Below are positions 7,653 through 15,022 of a stretch of DNA of 64,000 nucleotides, in pieces. A program made the translations under genes and the position numbers. Source of the DNA: Desulfovibrio sp. (GTDB lineage: Bacteria; Desulfobacterota; Desulfovibrionia; Desulfovibrionales; Desulfovibrionaceae); NCBI GenBank assembly GCA_030145055.1, contig JAQYWK010000001.1, positions 930,001 through 994,000 on the forward strand, written 5' to 3'. The notes below the pieces were generated by a model, which made no database searches, was not told the DNA's origin, and worked only from the letters and a program-made list of their open reading frames with translations. Positions within the stretch are counted from its first letter, which is position 1, and each line of letters opens with the position of its first letter.

Positions 7653-9647
7653 ATGAAAAAAATAGCGTCGGTCTTTACACTAGTTTTTTTGCTGTTGGTT
7701 GCTTCAATTGCAAGTGCCGCTACAGCTGTGCCGATTGTATTTGAAATACCATCTTCTTTAAAACCTACGGATGTGCATATTCAATTCATAAGCACTACTG
7801 GTATTACAGGAACATTCGTAAATGCTACTGATGGCACACAGAATTTGACGACGACCCAAAATTATTCTCTTGCTGAACTTACTGGAAAGTTTTCGGTTGG
7901 TGGCGGAGCCCCAGCCAATAAACCGGCTGTTTTAATTTCAAATTTTGTATCAGGAAGGGTGTTTGTTACAATCGGTAATAGTACTGCGATGAGCCCTGTT
8001 CAGCAGGCGGCTCCACAAACTCCGACTGACCCAAATTATTATGAACGTTATCAGTATTTTGAACCTACCATTGTAGGTGGAGAAATACATGTAGATTTGT
8101 CTTATATCGATTTTGCGGCAATTGCTCTTACAATGGAAGCGAAGAACTCTCCTAATGCCCAATTCAGTCCGCAGTCCACTACTGTAACAAGTAAAGTGCT
8201 TACAGACCGTCTGGCTTTAACTTCTATGGTTGCAGATTCGGGGGTTATTTCAGGTGGTAATAAGTTGCCAAGCGAAAAGTTTGCCCGTGTTTTGGCTCCG
8301 AACACCCCGACCGGGGCTGCTTTGTATCCTGACTGGAGCTATTATTTAACTACGACTCTTCAGGGGAAGAAAGTGCGTATTAAGGGTCTATTTTCAGGGA
8401 CTCAGAACGCTGCGGGAGTCTTTGCAACTAAAGAGACTCAGGGGCAGAACTATGATTACATTGTTACTTTCGATGCAGGCGGAAATGCAACCTTTACTCC
8501 CAACGCTACAGTTGGGACTACGGGGTCTAGTAATGTGGCCGGAATTACAGACAAACCTTTTGCCGGGGTTGGCAATGGTGCCGGTACAGTAGTAACCGTG
8601 TCTTTTGCGGAACTTAGTACTGCTGGCGGGATATATCAAAACAGCCCTAAATATAATGTCGGTGGCGGGGGGTTAACTGCTGGAATTGTGAATGATTTCT
8701 ATGGATGGATCGTAGGAGATTTACTTGCTGGCCTGAGCTGGGGTTTTCCCGGTAGCACGGTTCAATTTGGCGGGACGGCTATAGGTGATATGTATAGTGC
8801 TAACTGGTGGGGCGGTACCTTGGAAGATGGAACTAAAACTCCTAAAGCGGATACTCCTGCCGGGAACGGGACTGTTTTTGGGCTCGCACAGCTAGGCACT
8901 CTCTTGAAAAACAACTTTCATACGTACGCTGCTGCACTTAACGGAATTACTCCAGGGTACGGTTTCGCTTTACAAGACAGGTTGGGTGAGAACCTAATGC
9001 ATTTTGATACTGGTGTGGATGAAAATGCATACTTGTTAGTTCAGATTGAGCCTGAGGCTAAGGCCTCTGTTCATCCTAGTCCTGGGCAGGCCCCAGGTGC
9101 GACCACATTGATAAGAGCAACTGTTATTAAAGAAAAGAATGCAGGGGCTCTGAAGGCGGAGTATCTTACTGATAATTTTGATCCAATCACTTCTGTTTGC
9201 TCGTTTAACGGAACAGTAGTTCCTTCTGGTTTATGTGCGACGTTTATGATGGACACTCATAAAACACCGACTGGAAAAGTTTCAGATATAACTTTAATGA
9301 AGCTTTATTCCGCCGGAACATCTACTCCGTATACATATGCGCCTACCGGAGCCAATTATGAAGATGGTTATTGGTGGCTTACCGATGCAGAATATAATCA
9401 CTTAACGCCAAATGATACTGTCATCTATGGGACTCAGTATTATATTCATTTCGTGGTTAAAGATAACGGTTCATTTGATGAAGATTCTGCGGCAGGCTAT
9501 ATCACTGACCCTGTTTCTGCAGGCGTTGCTACCGTTTCAGGAGGATGTGTCCTAAACCCTGCGTCAAATGTGTCGTATGAACTTGGCGCGCTCCTTGTGG
9601 CAGCTTTGATCATAGGGTGTCTACGCAGGCGAAGATCAAATAACTAA
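7653..9647 (+). CDS. Exported GH64-like (beta-1,3-glucanase family) protein with C-terminal sorting tail
   Basis: A 664-residue secreted protein. Residues 1-22 form a signal peptide ending SIASA. The body resembles glycoside hydrolase family 64 (thaumatin-like beta-1,3-glucanase) in several places: the GGEIHVDLSYIDF stretch near 143-155, a KFARVLAPN region near 209-217, and the NNFHTYAAALNG to GYGFALQDR region near 425-450. The C-terminus is tripartite: a SGGC motif, one hydrophobic segment (about 637-656) and a CLRRRR cluster, as in CTERM protein-sorting signals. I did not identify catalytic acids with confidence, so activity on beta-1,3-glucan is inferred. SD is GGAG. It is monocistronic and unlike its housekeeping neighbours, so transfer is possible. 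Confidence 0.65.
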   Translation: MKKIASVFTLVFLLLVASIASAATAVPIVFEIPSSLKPTDVHIQFISTTGITGTFVNATDGTQNLTTTQNYSLAELTGKFSVGGGAPANKPAVLISNFVSGRVFVTIGNSTAMSPVQQAAPQTPTDPNYYERYQYFEPTIVGGEIHVDLSYIDFAAIALTMEAKNSPNAQFSPQSTTVTSKVLTDRLALTSMVADSGVISGGNKLPSEKFARVLAPNTPTGAALYPDWSYYLTTTLQGKKVRIKGLFSGTQNAAGVFATKETQGQNYDYIVTFDAGGNATFTPNATVGTTGSSNVAGITDKPFAGVGNGAGTVVTVSFAELSTAGGIYQNSPKYNVGGGGLTAGIVNDFYGWIVGDLLAGLSWGFPGSTVQFGGTAIGDMYSANWWGGTLEDGTKTPKADTPAGNGTVFGLAQLGTLLKNNFHTYAAALNGITPGYGFALQDRLGENLMHFDTGVDENAYLLVQIEPEAKASVHPSPGQAPGATTLIRATVIKEKNAGALKAEYLTDNFDPITSVCSFNGTVVPSGLCATFMMDTHKTPTGKVSDITLMKLYSAGTSTPYTYAPTGANYEDGYWWLTDAEYNHLTPNDTVIYGTQYYIHFVVKDNGSFDEDSAAGYITDPVSAGVATVSGGCVLNPASNVSYELGALLVAALIIGCLRRRRSNN

Positions 9648-9657
9648 TAGTGAATAT

Positions 9658-9694
9658 AAAATCCCCCTGTAGCTCTGCTCAGGGGGATTTTTTG
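9658..9694. terminator. Bidirectional terminator, GH64-like gene and WcbI-like gene
   Basis: A 10-bp stem AATCCCCCTG/CAGGGGGATT with a 10-base loop and a run of T lies between two convergent genes. The flanking A/T runs allow use in both directions. Confidence 0.88.
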
Positions 9695-9698
9695 CTTG

Positions 9699-10532
9699 TT
9701 AAGTTTTATCCGCAGTGGCATGTAAAAAGCCTATGAAATCTTCTATACCCATCTGGCGGCATTTTATGTAGCGGATGGCGTAATCTTTGAAGGTAAGGCT
9801 CGCCCCGTATACATTGTAGCGGGTTTCCAGCCCTGCGAATTCTAGTTCTAAATATTCTGCTATTTGCGGATGAATGGGTTGCTCGAATTCGGGGAATGGG
9901 GCGGGGAATGTTTCAATTTGATCGCAGGTTAGATCAGGCAGTTTCATTTCTGATAGAATTGCATTTGCCGTGCGGCTAAGCAGTTCTGTGCCGGGGTGGT
10001 TGATCGTATTGAAAAGTCTTTTTTCCTTATAGTTCTCAAGGATATAATCTACGTATCCGGCGGAACAGAAACTTTCTTTAGCTCGTTCTATCTTTTCAGA
10101 TTTGGCAATGATCGAGTCGAAATCATAAATTTTAGTGATCTTGGCATTCATAAATAAGTGCAAAATCTGGGATTCGGTGAGATCTCTTTCGAGCAAAGAT
10201 TCAAGGAATGTGTCGGTGTAATCGAATCCTTTTTTGCTTGACCAAAGTGGCCAGTAGTGAATGAAAAGCATACTTGGAAAGGTGATGGTCTTGCAGTCTT
10301 GTTTCAGTTTGGCGCAAAGGTTTGTGGAAGAAAGATCTTTCCACCCTTCTGCAAGGTGTTGGTATATAAAAAGATCGCAGTTTGCTAAAAGCTCATCAGG
10401 AATTACTTCACGTATATAATTGGTGAAACGGTGAATTTCGTAAGTTTCCGAAAACTCGCGACTAAGTCGTAAGAGATTTTCAACAGGTTCACCTTGGCAA
10501 TTCGCCTGTAATATGCAAATTTTCTTCTTCAT
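9699..10532 (-). CDS. WcbI-family polysaccharide/acetyltransferase-like protein
   Basis: A 277-residue cytoplasmic protein whose N-terminus, KICILQANCQGEP (4-16), is the hallmark of the WcbI family. WcbI is a CoA-binding protein of a Burkholderia capsule locus that has been proposed to act as an acetyltransferase. The later region near TINHPGTELL (about 174-183) is also as seen in such proteins. Here the gene stands alone with no capsule or glycosyltransferase genes nearby, so its substrate is unknown. It is convergent with the GH64-like gene and divergent from cobT. Confidence 0.7.
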   Translation of the reverse strand: MKKKICILQANCQGEPVENLLRLSREFSETYEIHRFTNYIREVIPDELLANCDLFIYQHLAEGWKDLSSTNLCAKLKQDCKTITFPSMLFIHYWPLWSSKKGFDYTDTFLESLLERDLTESQILHLFMNAKITKIYDFDSIIAKSEKIERAKESFCSAGYVDYILENYKEKRLFNTINHPGTELLSRTANAILSEMKLPDLTCDQIETFPAPFPEFEQPIHPQIAEYLELEFAGLETRYNVYGASLTFKDYAIRYIKCRQMGIEDFIGFLHATADKT

Positions 10533-10636
10533 TATGGAACGCAGGCTAACATAATCAGTTATGATAGCACAATAAAGAGAGCCTTACTTTCCACGTAAGG
10601 TTTTCAATGAGCATTAAATAACTTCAGGTAAAATAA

Positions 10637-11716
10637 ATGAAAAATTATTCCAAAGCAGATTTAGAAAATATAATATCACAGGTAGCAGAAGTAGATTCTG
10701 CACTTGAGACATCTGCGCGCGCCCATTTGGATAATTTAACTAAGCCGATGGGCAGCCTTGGTCGTCTGGAAGATCTGGCGGTTAAGATGTTTGTTGCGTC
10801 GAGCGGCAATGCGCCTTGCTCTGATCCGGCTCGTATCTATACTATTGCGGGAGATCACGGTGTTAATGCGGAAAATGTGAGCTTCTATCCGCAAGAAGTG
10901 ACTCGCCAGATGGTGGAAAATTTTGTGCGTGGCGGCGCAGGTATTAATGTGCTGGCTAGGACTTCCGGTGTAGAACTTATAGTTGTTGATGCAGGTTGTA
11001 AGGGCGGGAGTTTTCCTGATCATCCGCATCTTATCCAGCGCAAGATAAACGCTGGAACAGCGAATATTTCTAAAGGTCCGGCCATGACCGAGGAGGATTG
11101 CTTAAAGGCCATTTTTCTTGGTATTGATCTGGCAGATGAAGCTCATAGGGATGGCATTAAGACTCTTGGTACTGGCGAGATGGGCGTATCAAATACGACT
11201 CCTTCTACCGCGCTGTACTGTGCATATTTCGGTTTGGAACCTAAGTTTGTAACTGGTCCCGGCGGCGGCATTGATGCTGAAGGTGTGATCAGAAAGACCG
11301 GGGTTGTTTGCTCCGCCCTTTCTGCTAATCGCGATGTTGTTGCGGCTGGTGATGCTTTTTCCATTTTGACGGCTCTGGGTGGTTATGAAATTGCAGCACT
11401 TGCAGGGCTGATCATTGGTGGCGCCAAAAATAGACAGATAGTTTGTATCGACGGGTTTATTTCAACTGCGGCTTATGCTGCGGCTTATAAGCTTTGCCCC
11501 GCTGTAGGGGCTTACTCTGTTTTGAGTCATGCTTCAGCAGAACCAGGTTATGCGGGGGTTGTGAAGGCGCTTGGTAGAAGGCCCTTGCTGCATTTGGACA
11601 TGCGTCTAGGTGAAGGTTCTGGCGCAGCTCTCAGTATGTTTATGCTACGTGTTGCTTCGAATATTTATAATGATATGGCTACTTTTGATGATGCTGGAGT
11701 TCATGCCGGTACTTGA
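10637..11716 (+). CDS. cobT: Nicotinate-nucleotide--dimethylbenzimidazole phosphoribosyltransferase CobT
   Basis: CobT makes alpha-ribazole phosphate for the lower ligand of cobalamin. The 359-residue protein shows the expected GDHGVNAENVSFYPQEVT region (about 75-92), GTGEMGVSNTTPS (about 178-190), and near the C-terminus MRLGEGSGAAL, which holds the catalytic Glu. Length is standard. No B12 riboswitch fits in the 104-base upstream gap. selD starts 30 bases downstream on the same strand and is probably co-transcribed; the pairing is not functionally obvious. Confidence 0.96.
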   Translation: MKNYSKADLENIISQVAEVDSALETSARAHLDNLTKPMGSLGRLEDLAVKMFVASSGNAPCSDPARIYTIAGDHGVNAENVSFYPQEVTRQMVENFVRGGAGINVLARTSGVELIVVDAGCKGGSFPDHPHLIQRKINAGTANISKGPAMTEEDCLKAIFLGIDLADEAHRDGIKTLGTGEMGVSNTTPSTALYCAYFGLEPKFVTGPGGGIDAEGVIRKTGVVCSALSANRDVVAAGDAFSILTALGGYEIAALAGLIIGGAKNRQIVCIDGFISTAAYAAAYKLCPAVGAYSVLSHASAEPGYAGVVKALGRRPLLHLDMRLGEGSGAALSMFMLRVASNIYNDMATFDDAGVHAGT

Positions 11717-11746
11717 TATATATCGTTTTACAGAAAGGAGAAGACT

Positions 11747-12790
11747 ATGTCCGCTTGGGAACTGGTCAAGACTGTCAAAGCCGCGGGTTGAGCCGCCAAG
11801 ATCGCTCCGGGGGACCTGGAGCAAGTGCTTGAAGGGTTGGCTGTGGAAGACGAGCGTCTGCTGACCGGACTGGGGGGGAATGATGATTCCGCCATAGTGT
11901 CTTTTCCTGCGGGCAAAGCTCTCGTGCAGACTGTGGATTTTTTAACGCCTGTGGTGAATGATCCATATTGTTTTGGGCAGATTGCTGCGGCGAATTCGCT
12001 TTCAGACGTTTACGCCATGGGCGGTGTTCCTTGGACTGCGATGAATATTGTTTGCTACCCTATGAAAAAGATGGGGGGCGAGGGACTGCGTCAAATTTTA
12101 AAAGGCGGCATGGATAAAATCCGTGAGTCTGGAGCTGTTCTGGCTGGCGGACACAGCGTTGAGGATGACGAAATTAAGTATGGCCTGTCGGTTACGGGCT
12201 ATATTGATCCAGATAAATTTTCTTCTAATAAAGGTCTGCGCGTAGGTGATCATTTACTGCTCACTAAGCCACTTGGAACAGGAGTGCTGGCAACTGCGCT
12301 TAAAGCAGACTGGGATGGGGCCGATCGTTTTGAGAAAGACGTTTATAAATGGGCTTCGCGGTTAAATGTGACTGGTGGTAAGATCATTCGTGAGCTTGGG
12401 TTGCTGGGTGCTACGGATGTCACTGGATTCGGTCTTGGCGGGCATGTGCTTGAAATGGCCGCTGCATCTGGAGTTGCTGTTGAGTTATGGCTGGATAAAG
12501 TGCCATTCATGGATGATGTGGTAGAGCTTGCATCCATGGGTCTTATTCCGGCTGGAAGCTTTGCTAATCGCGATTTTTGCAGTTCGGTGGTAGAGGTTAA
12601 GGACCATGCCGATCAAATCATGACAGACCTTATTTTCGACGCACAGACTTCTGGCGGGTTGATTTTAGCGGTACCCGAATCTAAACTTAATCAGGCGAAA
12701 GATATGCTGCTTGAGGCTGGAGATTTAGCCGCTCATGTGGGGCAGGTGGTTTCATTTGAATCAGGGAAAGGCAGGTTGCGGATAGTTTAA
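11747..12790 (+). CDS. selD: Selenide, water dikinase SelD, itself a selenoprotein (in-frame TGA = Sec15)
   Basis: SelD makes selenophosphate, the selenium donor for Sec-tRNA. From the ATG at 11747 (SD AAAGGAG) the frame reads MSAWELVKTVKAAG, then TGA at 11789-11791, then AAKIAPGDL, for a total of 347 residues. Position 15 is the catalytic Cys/Sec of SelD, followed by the family AAKI motif, so the TGA is Sec. The glycine-rich ATP-binding stretch GLGGNDDSAI follows, and TDVTGFGLGGH lies later. Automatic callers start at the GTG at 11825 and lose the active site. A hairpin at the right distance after the UGA could be the bacterial SECIS. Because the enzyme needs Sec to make Sec, expression is self-dependent. 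Confidence 0.96.
11789..11822 (+). promoter_or_regulatory. Selenocysteine codon and candidate bacterial SECIS hairpin in selD
   Basis: TGA at 11789-11791 is followed at 11804-11822 by GCTCC/GGAGC arms. Two inner G-C pairs, a single unpaired T at 11817 and a GGGA apical loop about 20 bases past the TGA complete the hairpin. Spacing, a bulged U and a G-containing loop match the general design of the E. coli fdhF SECIS, although there the bulge is on the other side. Structure drawn by eye. Confidence 0.6.
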
Positions 12791-12814
12791 TTTTTTCTGC
12801 TATATATTTTGAAT

Positions 12815-12853
12815 AAAAAAAAGCGCGTATCTGCTACAGATTCGCGCTTTTTA
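12815..12853. terminator. Terminator after selD
   Basis: Stem AAAAGCGCG-TATCTG paired with CAGATTCGCGCTTTT (one mismatch), loop CTA, with T-rich flanks on both strands. It also serves the convergent small gene on the minus strand. Confidence 0.88.
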
Positions 12854-12902
12854 GTTAAGTGAAGTCAATGTTCCTAACGTCGAATGGAGGTGGTCCTGAG
12901 CA

Positions 12903-13121
12903 CTATGCACTACCGTGACTCGATGAAACAGCTTGAATCAGATTTCCGCTGGCATTATAAACCGGCGATGATTCAATCTTTACGAGTTCGCGATGCATTG
13001 ATGGGTCAGCGAAAGCCTGTCTGTGCAGCCTCTTGCGCTGTAATACCTTCATTGAGTTAGCCATGTTTTCTGTATCCATTGGGGCCTGAGCAACCTGAGT
13101 TAGATCTGGTGAGTTAAGCAT
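12903..13121 (-). CDS. Small protein of unknown function, 72 residues
   Basis: I do not recognise this gene. The start at 13121 is chosen because GGAGGT lies 5 bases before that ATG; the ATG 12 bases upstream has no such site. The protein starts MLNSPDLTQVAQAP, is polar with a basic centre (LQRKRLHRQ, about 29-37), and has no cysteines, signal peptide or membrane segment. It sits alone between terminators, convergent with selD. A strong SD and isolated transcription unit favour a real gene, but codon evidence is limited. Confidence 0.5.
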   Translation of the reverse strand: MLNSPDLTQVAQAPMDTENMANSMKVLQRKRLHRQAFADPSMHRELVKIESSPVYNASGNLIQAVSSSHGSA

Positions 13122-13270
13122 TTGGACCTCCATCCGTGGAAGTTATAATTAGAATACTCTTTGAAATTGTTCCTCTTTAATATTCTTATCGGTTTTGGGC
13201 TGTGAAACTTTAGGGGGAAAATGATTAATTTATAAAACTTAATGATTAAAGATATTTTGATAGATAAATA

Positions 13271-13322
13271 AAAAGCCCGAAATCTATGTGCGAACGATAT
13301 GCACAAGATTTTGGGCTTTTTT
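13271..13322. terminator. Long terminator hairpin downstream of the Cdd1-like gene
   Basis: AAAAGCCC/GGGCTTTT outer arms, AAATCT/AGATTT and GTGC/GCAC inner arms, with T runs on both strands. It lies 24 bases past the stop of the Cdd1-like gene on the minus strand. Confidence 0.88.
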
Positions 13323-13345
13323 ACTATTAATGGTTGTGGATCTGA

Positions 13346-13618
13346 TCAGTCTTTCCAGCTCCACCATTTTTCAAGATGCGGATCGCGTTCTTCAGTATTA
13401 ACGCAGTAATTTACGCATCTGAAAACGTAGAGCATACAACGGTCCACGTGCTGTCCGGCTAATTCTTCCAGCCGGAAATACATTATTTCCGGATCTTCAC
13501 CCTTCAGATCATCAAGTGAGCGATAGCCCATATTCCAGAGATCTTCGGCGATCACTTTGCCTACTCCGGGCAGAGTGCGGAAGTTTTTTAATATGCTAAC
13601 CTTTTCCGCAGGTAGCAT
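13346..13618 (-). CDS. Cdd1-like helix-hairpin-helix protein
   Basis: A 90-residue protein from the ATG at 13618; a longer frame to 13663 runs into hemC. It carries a helix-hairpin-helix-like [19 protein letters not shown] (about 16-34), and then a [14 protein letters not shown] to [12 protein letters not shown] region with three Cys. This matches the Cdd1 'pathogenicity locus' family (PF11731 by memory), whose function is unknown. Its start overlaps the hemC stop by 23 bases, so translation is probably coupled to hemC. Confidence 0.7.
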   Translation of the reverse strand: MLPAEKVSILKNFRTLPGVGKVIAEDLWNMGYRSLDDLKGEDPEIMYFRLEELAGQHVDRCMLYVFRCVNYCVNTEERDPHLEKWWSWKD

Positions 13619-14531
13619 AGACACGGTCAAGTATTTCTTTTGCGCCTTTGGCAAGAACGTCATCGGCGAGTTTCATTCCAATGTCCCATGCATCGACAGC
13701 GAGGCCAGTTCTTTCCATTCTGATAGGGGATGTTCCGTCGATATCTGCAACGAACCCTGTCAGTTTGATATTTTCACCTTCAAATACAGACCATGCTGCG
13801 ATGGGAACCTGGCAACCGCCTTCAAGCCCAGTCAAGAATCCGCGTTCAGCGCGAACCTGCTGTGCTGTTTCTTCATGGTGAATGAACTTAAGGATATCTT
13901 GAATTTCGGTATCTTCAATTCTATACTCGATTCCTAGAGCGCCCTGTGCCACTGCTGGCAGGAAGGTCGGAGGTCCGAGAATTTCGCTCTTAGGAGCGGA
14001 AAGATTAAGTCTGTTCAGGCCCGCTGTAGCGAGTATAATGGCGTCAAAATCGCCAGCGAGAAGTTTGCCCACACGGGTATCAAGGTTGCCGCGCAGAAAT
14101 TTGACCTTAAGATCATCGCGCAGGGCTAGGAGCTGCGACTGTCTACGTAGGGAGCTTGTTCCTATAACTGCGCCAGCAGGAAGGTCTTTGAGCGATGCAT
14201 ATTTAACGGATAGAAGAGTGTCGGTATCAGCTTCTCTTGGCGGAATGATACCAACTTCTAGCCCTTCAGGAAGCTGAGTCGGAACATCTTTCATGCTGTG
14301 AACAGCCAGATCTGCTTTTTTAGCTAGGAGCGCCTCTTCGATCTCTTTTACGAACAATCCTTTGCCGCCAACTTTTGCAAGTGGAACGTCCAGAATTATG
14401 TCGCCTTTTGTTTTGATCTTGAGCAACTGAACATCGATGCCTGGGTATTCTTTACGAAGAAGGTCAGAGATATGATTAGCCTGCCAGAGAGCAAGTTTGC
14501 TTCCGCGGGTCGCGATGGTAATTTTTCTCAT
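13596..14531 (-). CDS. hemC: Porphobilinogen deaminase (hydroxymethylbilane synthase) HemC
   Basis: HemC joins four porphobilinogens into hydroxymethylbilane for heme, siroheme and cobalamin synthesis. The start at ATG 14531 gives 311 residues beginning [18 protein letters not shown], the family N-terminus; the longer frame (to 14666) covers the FmdB-like gene and is rejected. The dipyrromethane-cofactor Cys lies in [10 protein letters not shown] (about 236-245), and the Arg-rich substrate region [11 protein letters not shown] is at about 126-136. It follows the FmdB-like gene by 31 bases and overlaps the Cdd1-like gene. Confidence 0.96.
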   Translation of the reverse strand: MRKITIATRGSKLALWQANHISDLLRKEYPGIDVQLLKIKTKGDIILDVPLAKVGGKGLFVKEIEEALLAKKADLAVHSMKDVPTQLPEGLEVGIIPPREADTDTLLSVKYASLKDLPAGAVIGTSSLRRQSQLLALRDDLKVKFLRGNLDTRVGKLLAGDFDAIILATAGLNRLNLSAPKSEILGPPTFLPAVAQGALGIEYRIEDTEIQDILKFIHHEETAQQVRAERGFLTGLEGGCQVPIAAWSVFEGENIKLTGFVADIDGTSPIRMERTGLAVDAWDIGMKLADDVLAKGAKEILDRVYATCGKG

Positions 14532-14562
14532 AGTGCCGCCATTTATTTTAAAATTTTGTGAA

Positions 14563-14808
14563 TTAACCGCAAGAAGAACAGTCGCCGCCGGAACATCCTG
14601 CGCAGGCGCTACTACTAGATGAAGTCGTCGGAGCAGATGTCCCCGTATCACCAGAATCTGCGCCACCAGTTTTAAACTTGCACGCTGATATCAGCTTGCC
14701 AGTGCTCTCAGATTTACATCCGGGACAGGGAGGACATTCATCTCGGTTGAAGACAAGTTCTTCAAACTCAATTCCACAGTCCGCACATTTATATTCGTAT
14801 ATAGGCAT
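14563..14808 (-). CDS. FmdB-family zinc ribbon protein
   Basis: An 81-residue small protein starting [12 protein letters not shown], the FmdB/CxxC_CxxC_SSSS signature, with CxxC pairs at Cys8/Cys11 and Cys29/Cys32. A serine- and threonine-rich linker leads to a Cys/Gly tail ([13 protein letters not shown]). FmdB-like proteins are regulatory or zinc-binding and have no fixed reaction. It heads a likely FmdB-hemC-Cdd1 operon on the minus strand. The Cys-rich tail resembles that of the IscA-like selenoprotein, probably by convergence. Confidence 0.85.
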   Translation of the reverse strand: MPIYEYKCADCGIEFEELVFNRDECPPCPGCKSESTGKLISACKFKTGGADSGDTGTSAPTTSSSSSACAGCSGGDCSSCG

Positions 14809-14963
14809 GAATTACTCCATGTTTTAAAGTCTAGTCGCGAAAAATGCATAGCCCAAAACAGCCGTACGGGCAATGTCTTGCTTTCATATAAGTACGGTTG
14901 AGGGAATTGCAAGAAAAATGGTCCAACCAATTGGTGACTGTTTTATCTGACTATGTTGTTAAG

Positions 14964-15002
14964 AAAAAACGCGACCTACCTTGTAGTAAGTCGCGTTTTT
15001 TA
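14964..15002 (-). terminator. Terminator of lon
   Basis: Stem AAAAACGCGAC-CTAC paired with TAG-TAAGTCGCGTTTTT (one small bulge), 21 bases past the lon stop, with T runs on both sides. Confidence 0.87.
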
Positions 15003-15022
15003 TAATTATTAAATTGTAGTAA

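Noticed and set aside
11789-11791. selD read as a pseudogene because of the TGA
   Set aside because: The TGA is exactly at the catalytic Cys/Sec position and the rest is intact; Sec decoding explains it.
14532-14666. Upstream extension of hemC
   Set aside because: It is the FmdB-like gene read in another frame; the hemC family start is at 14531.
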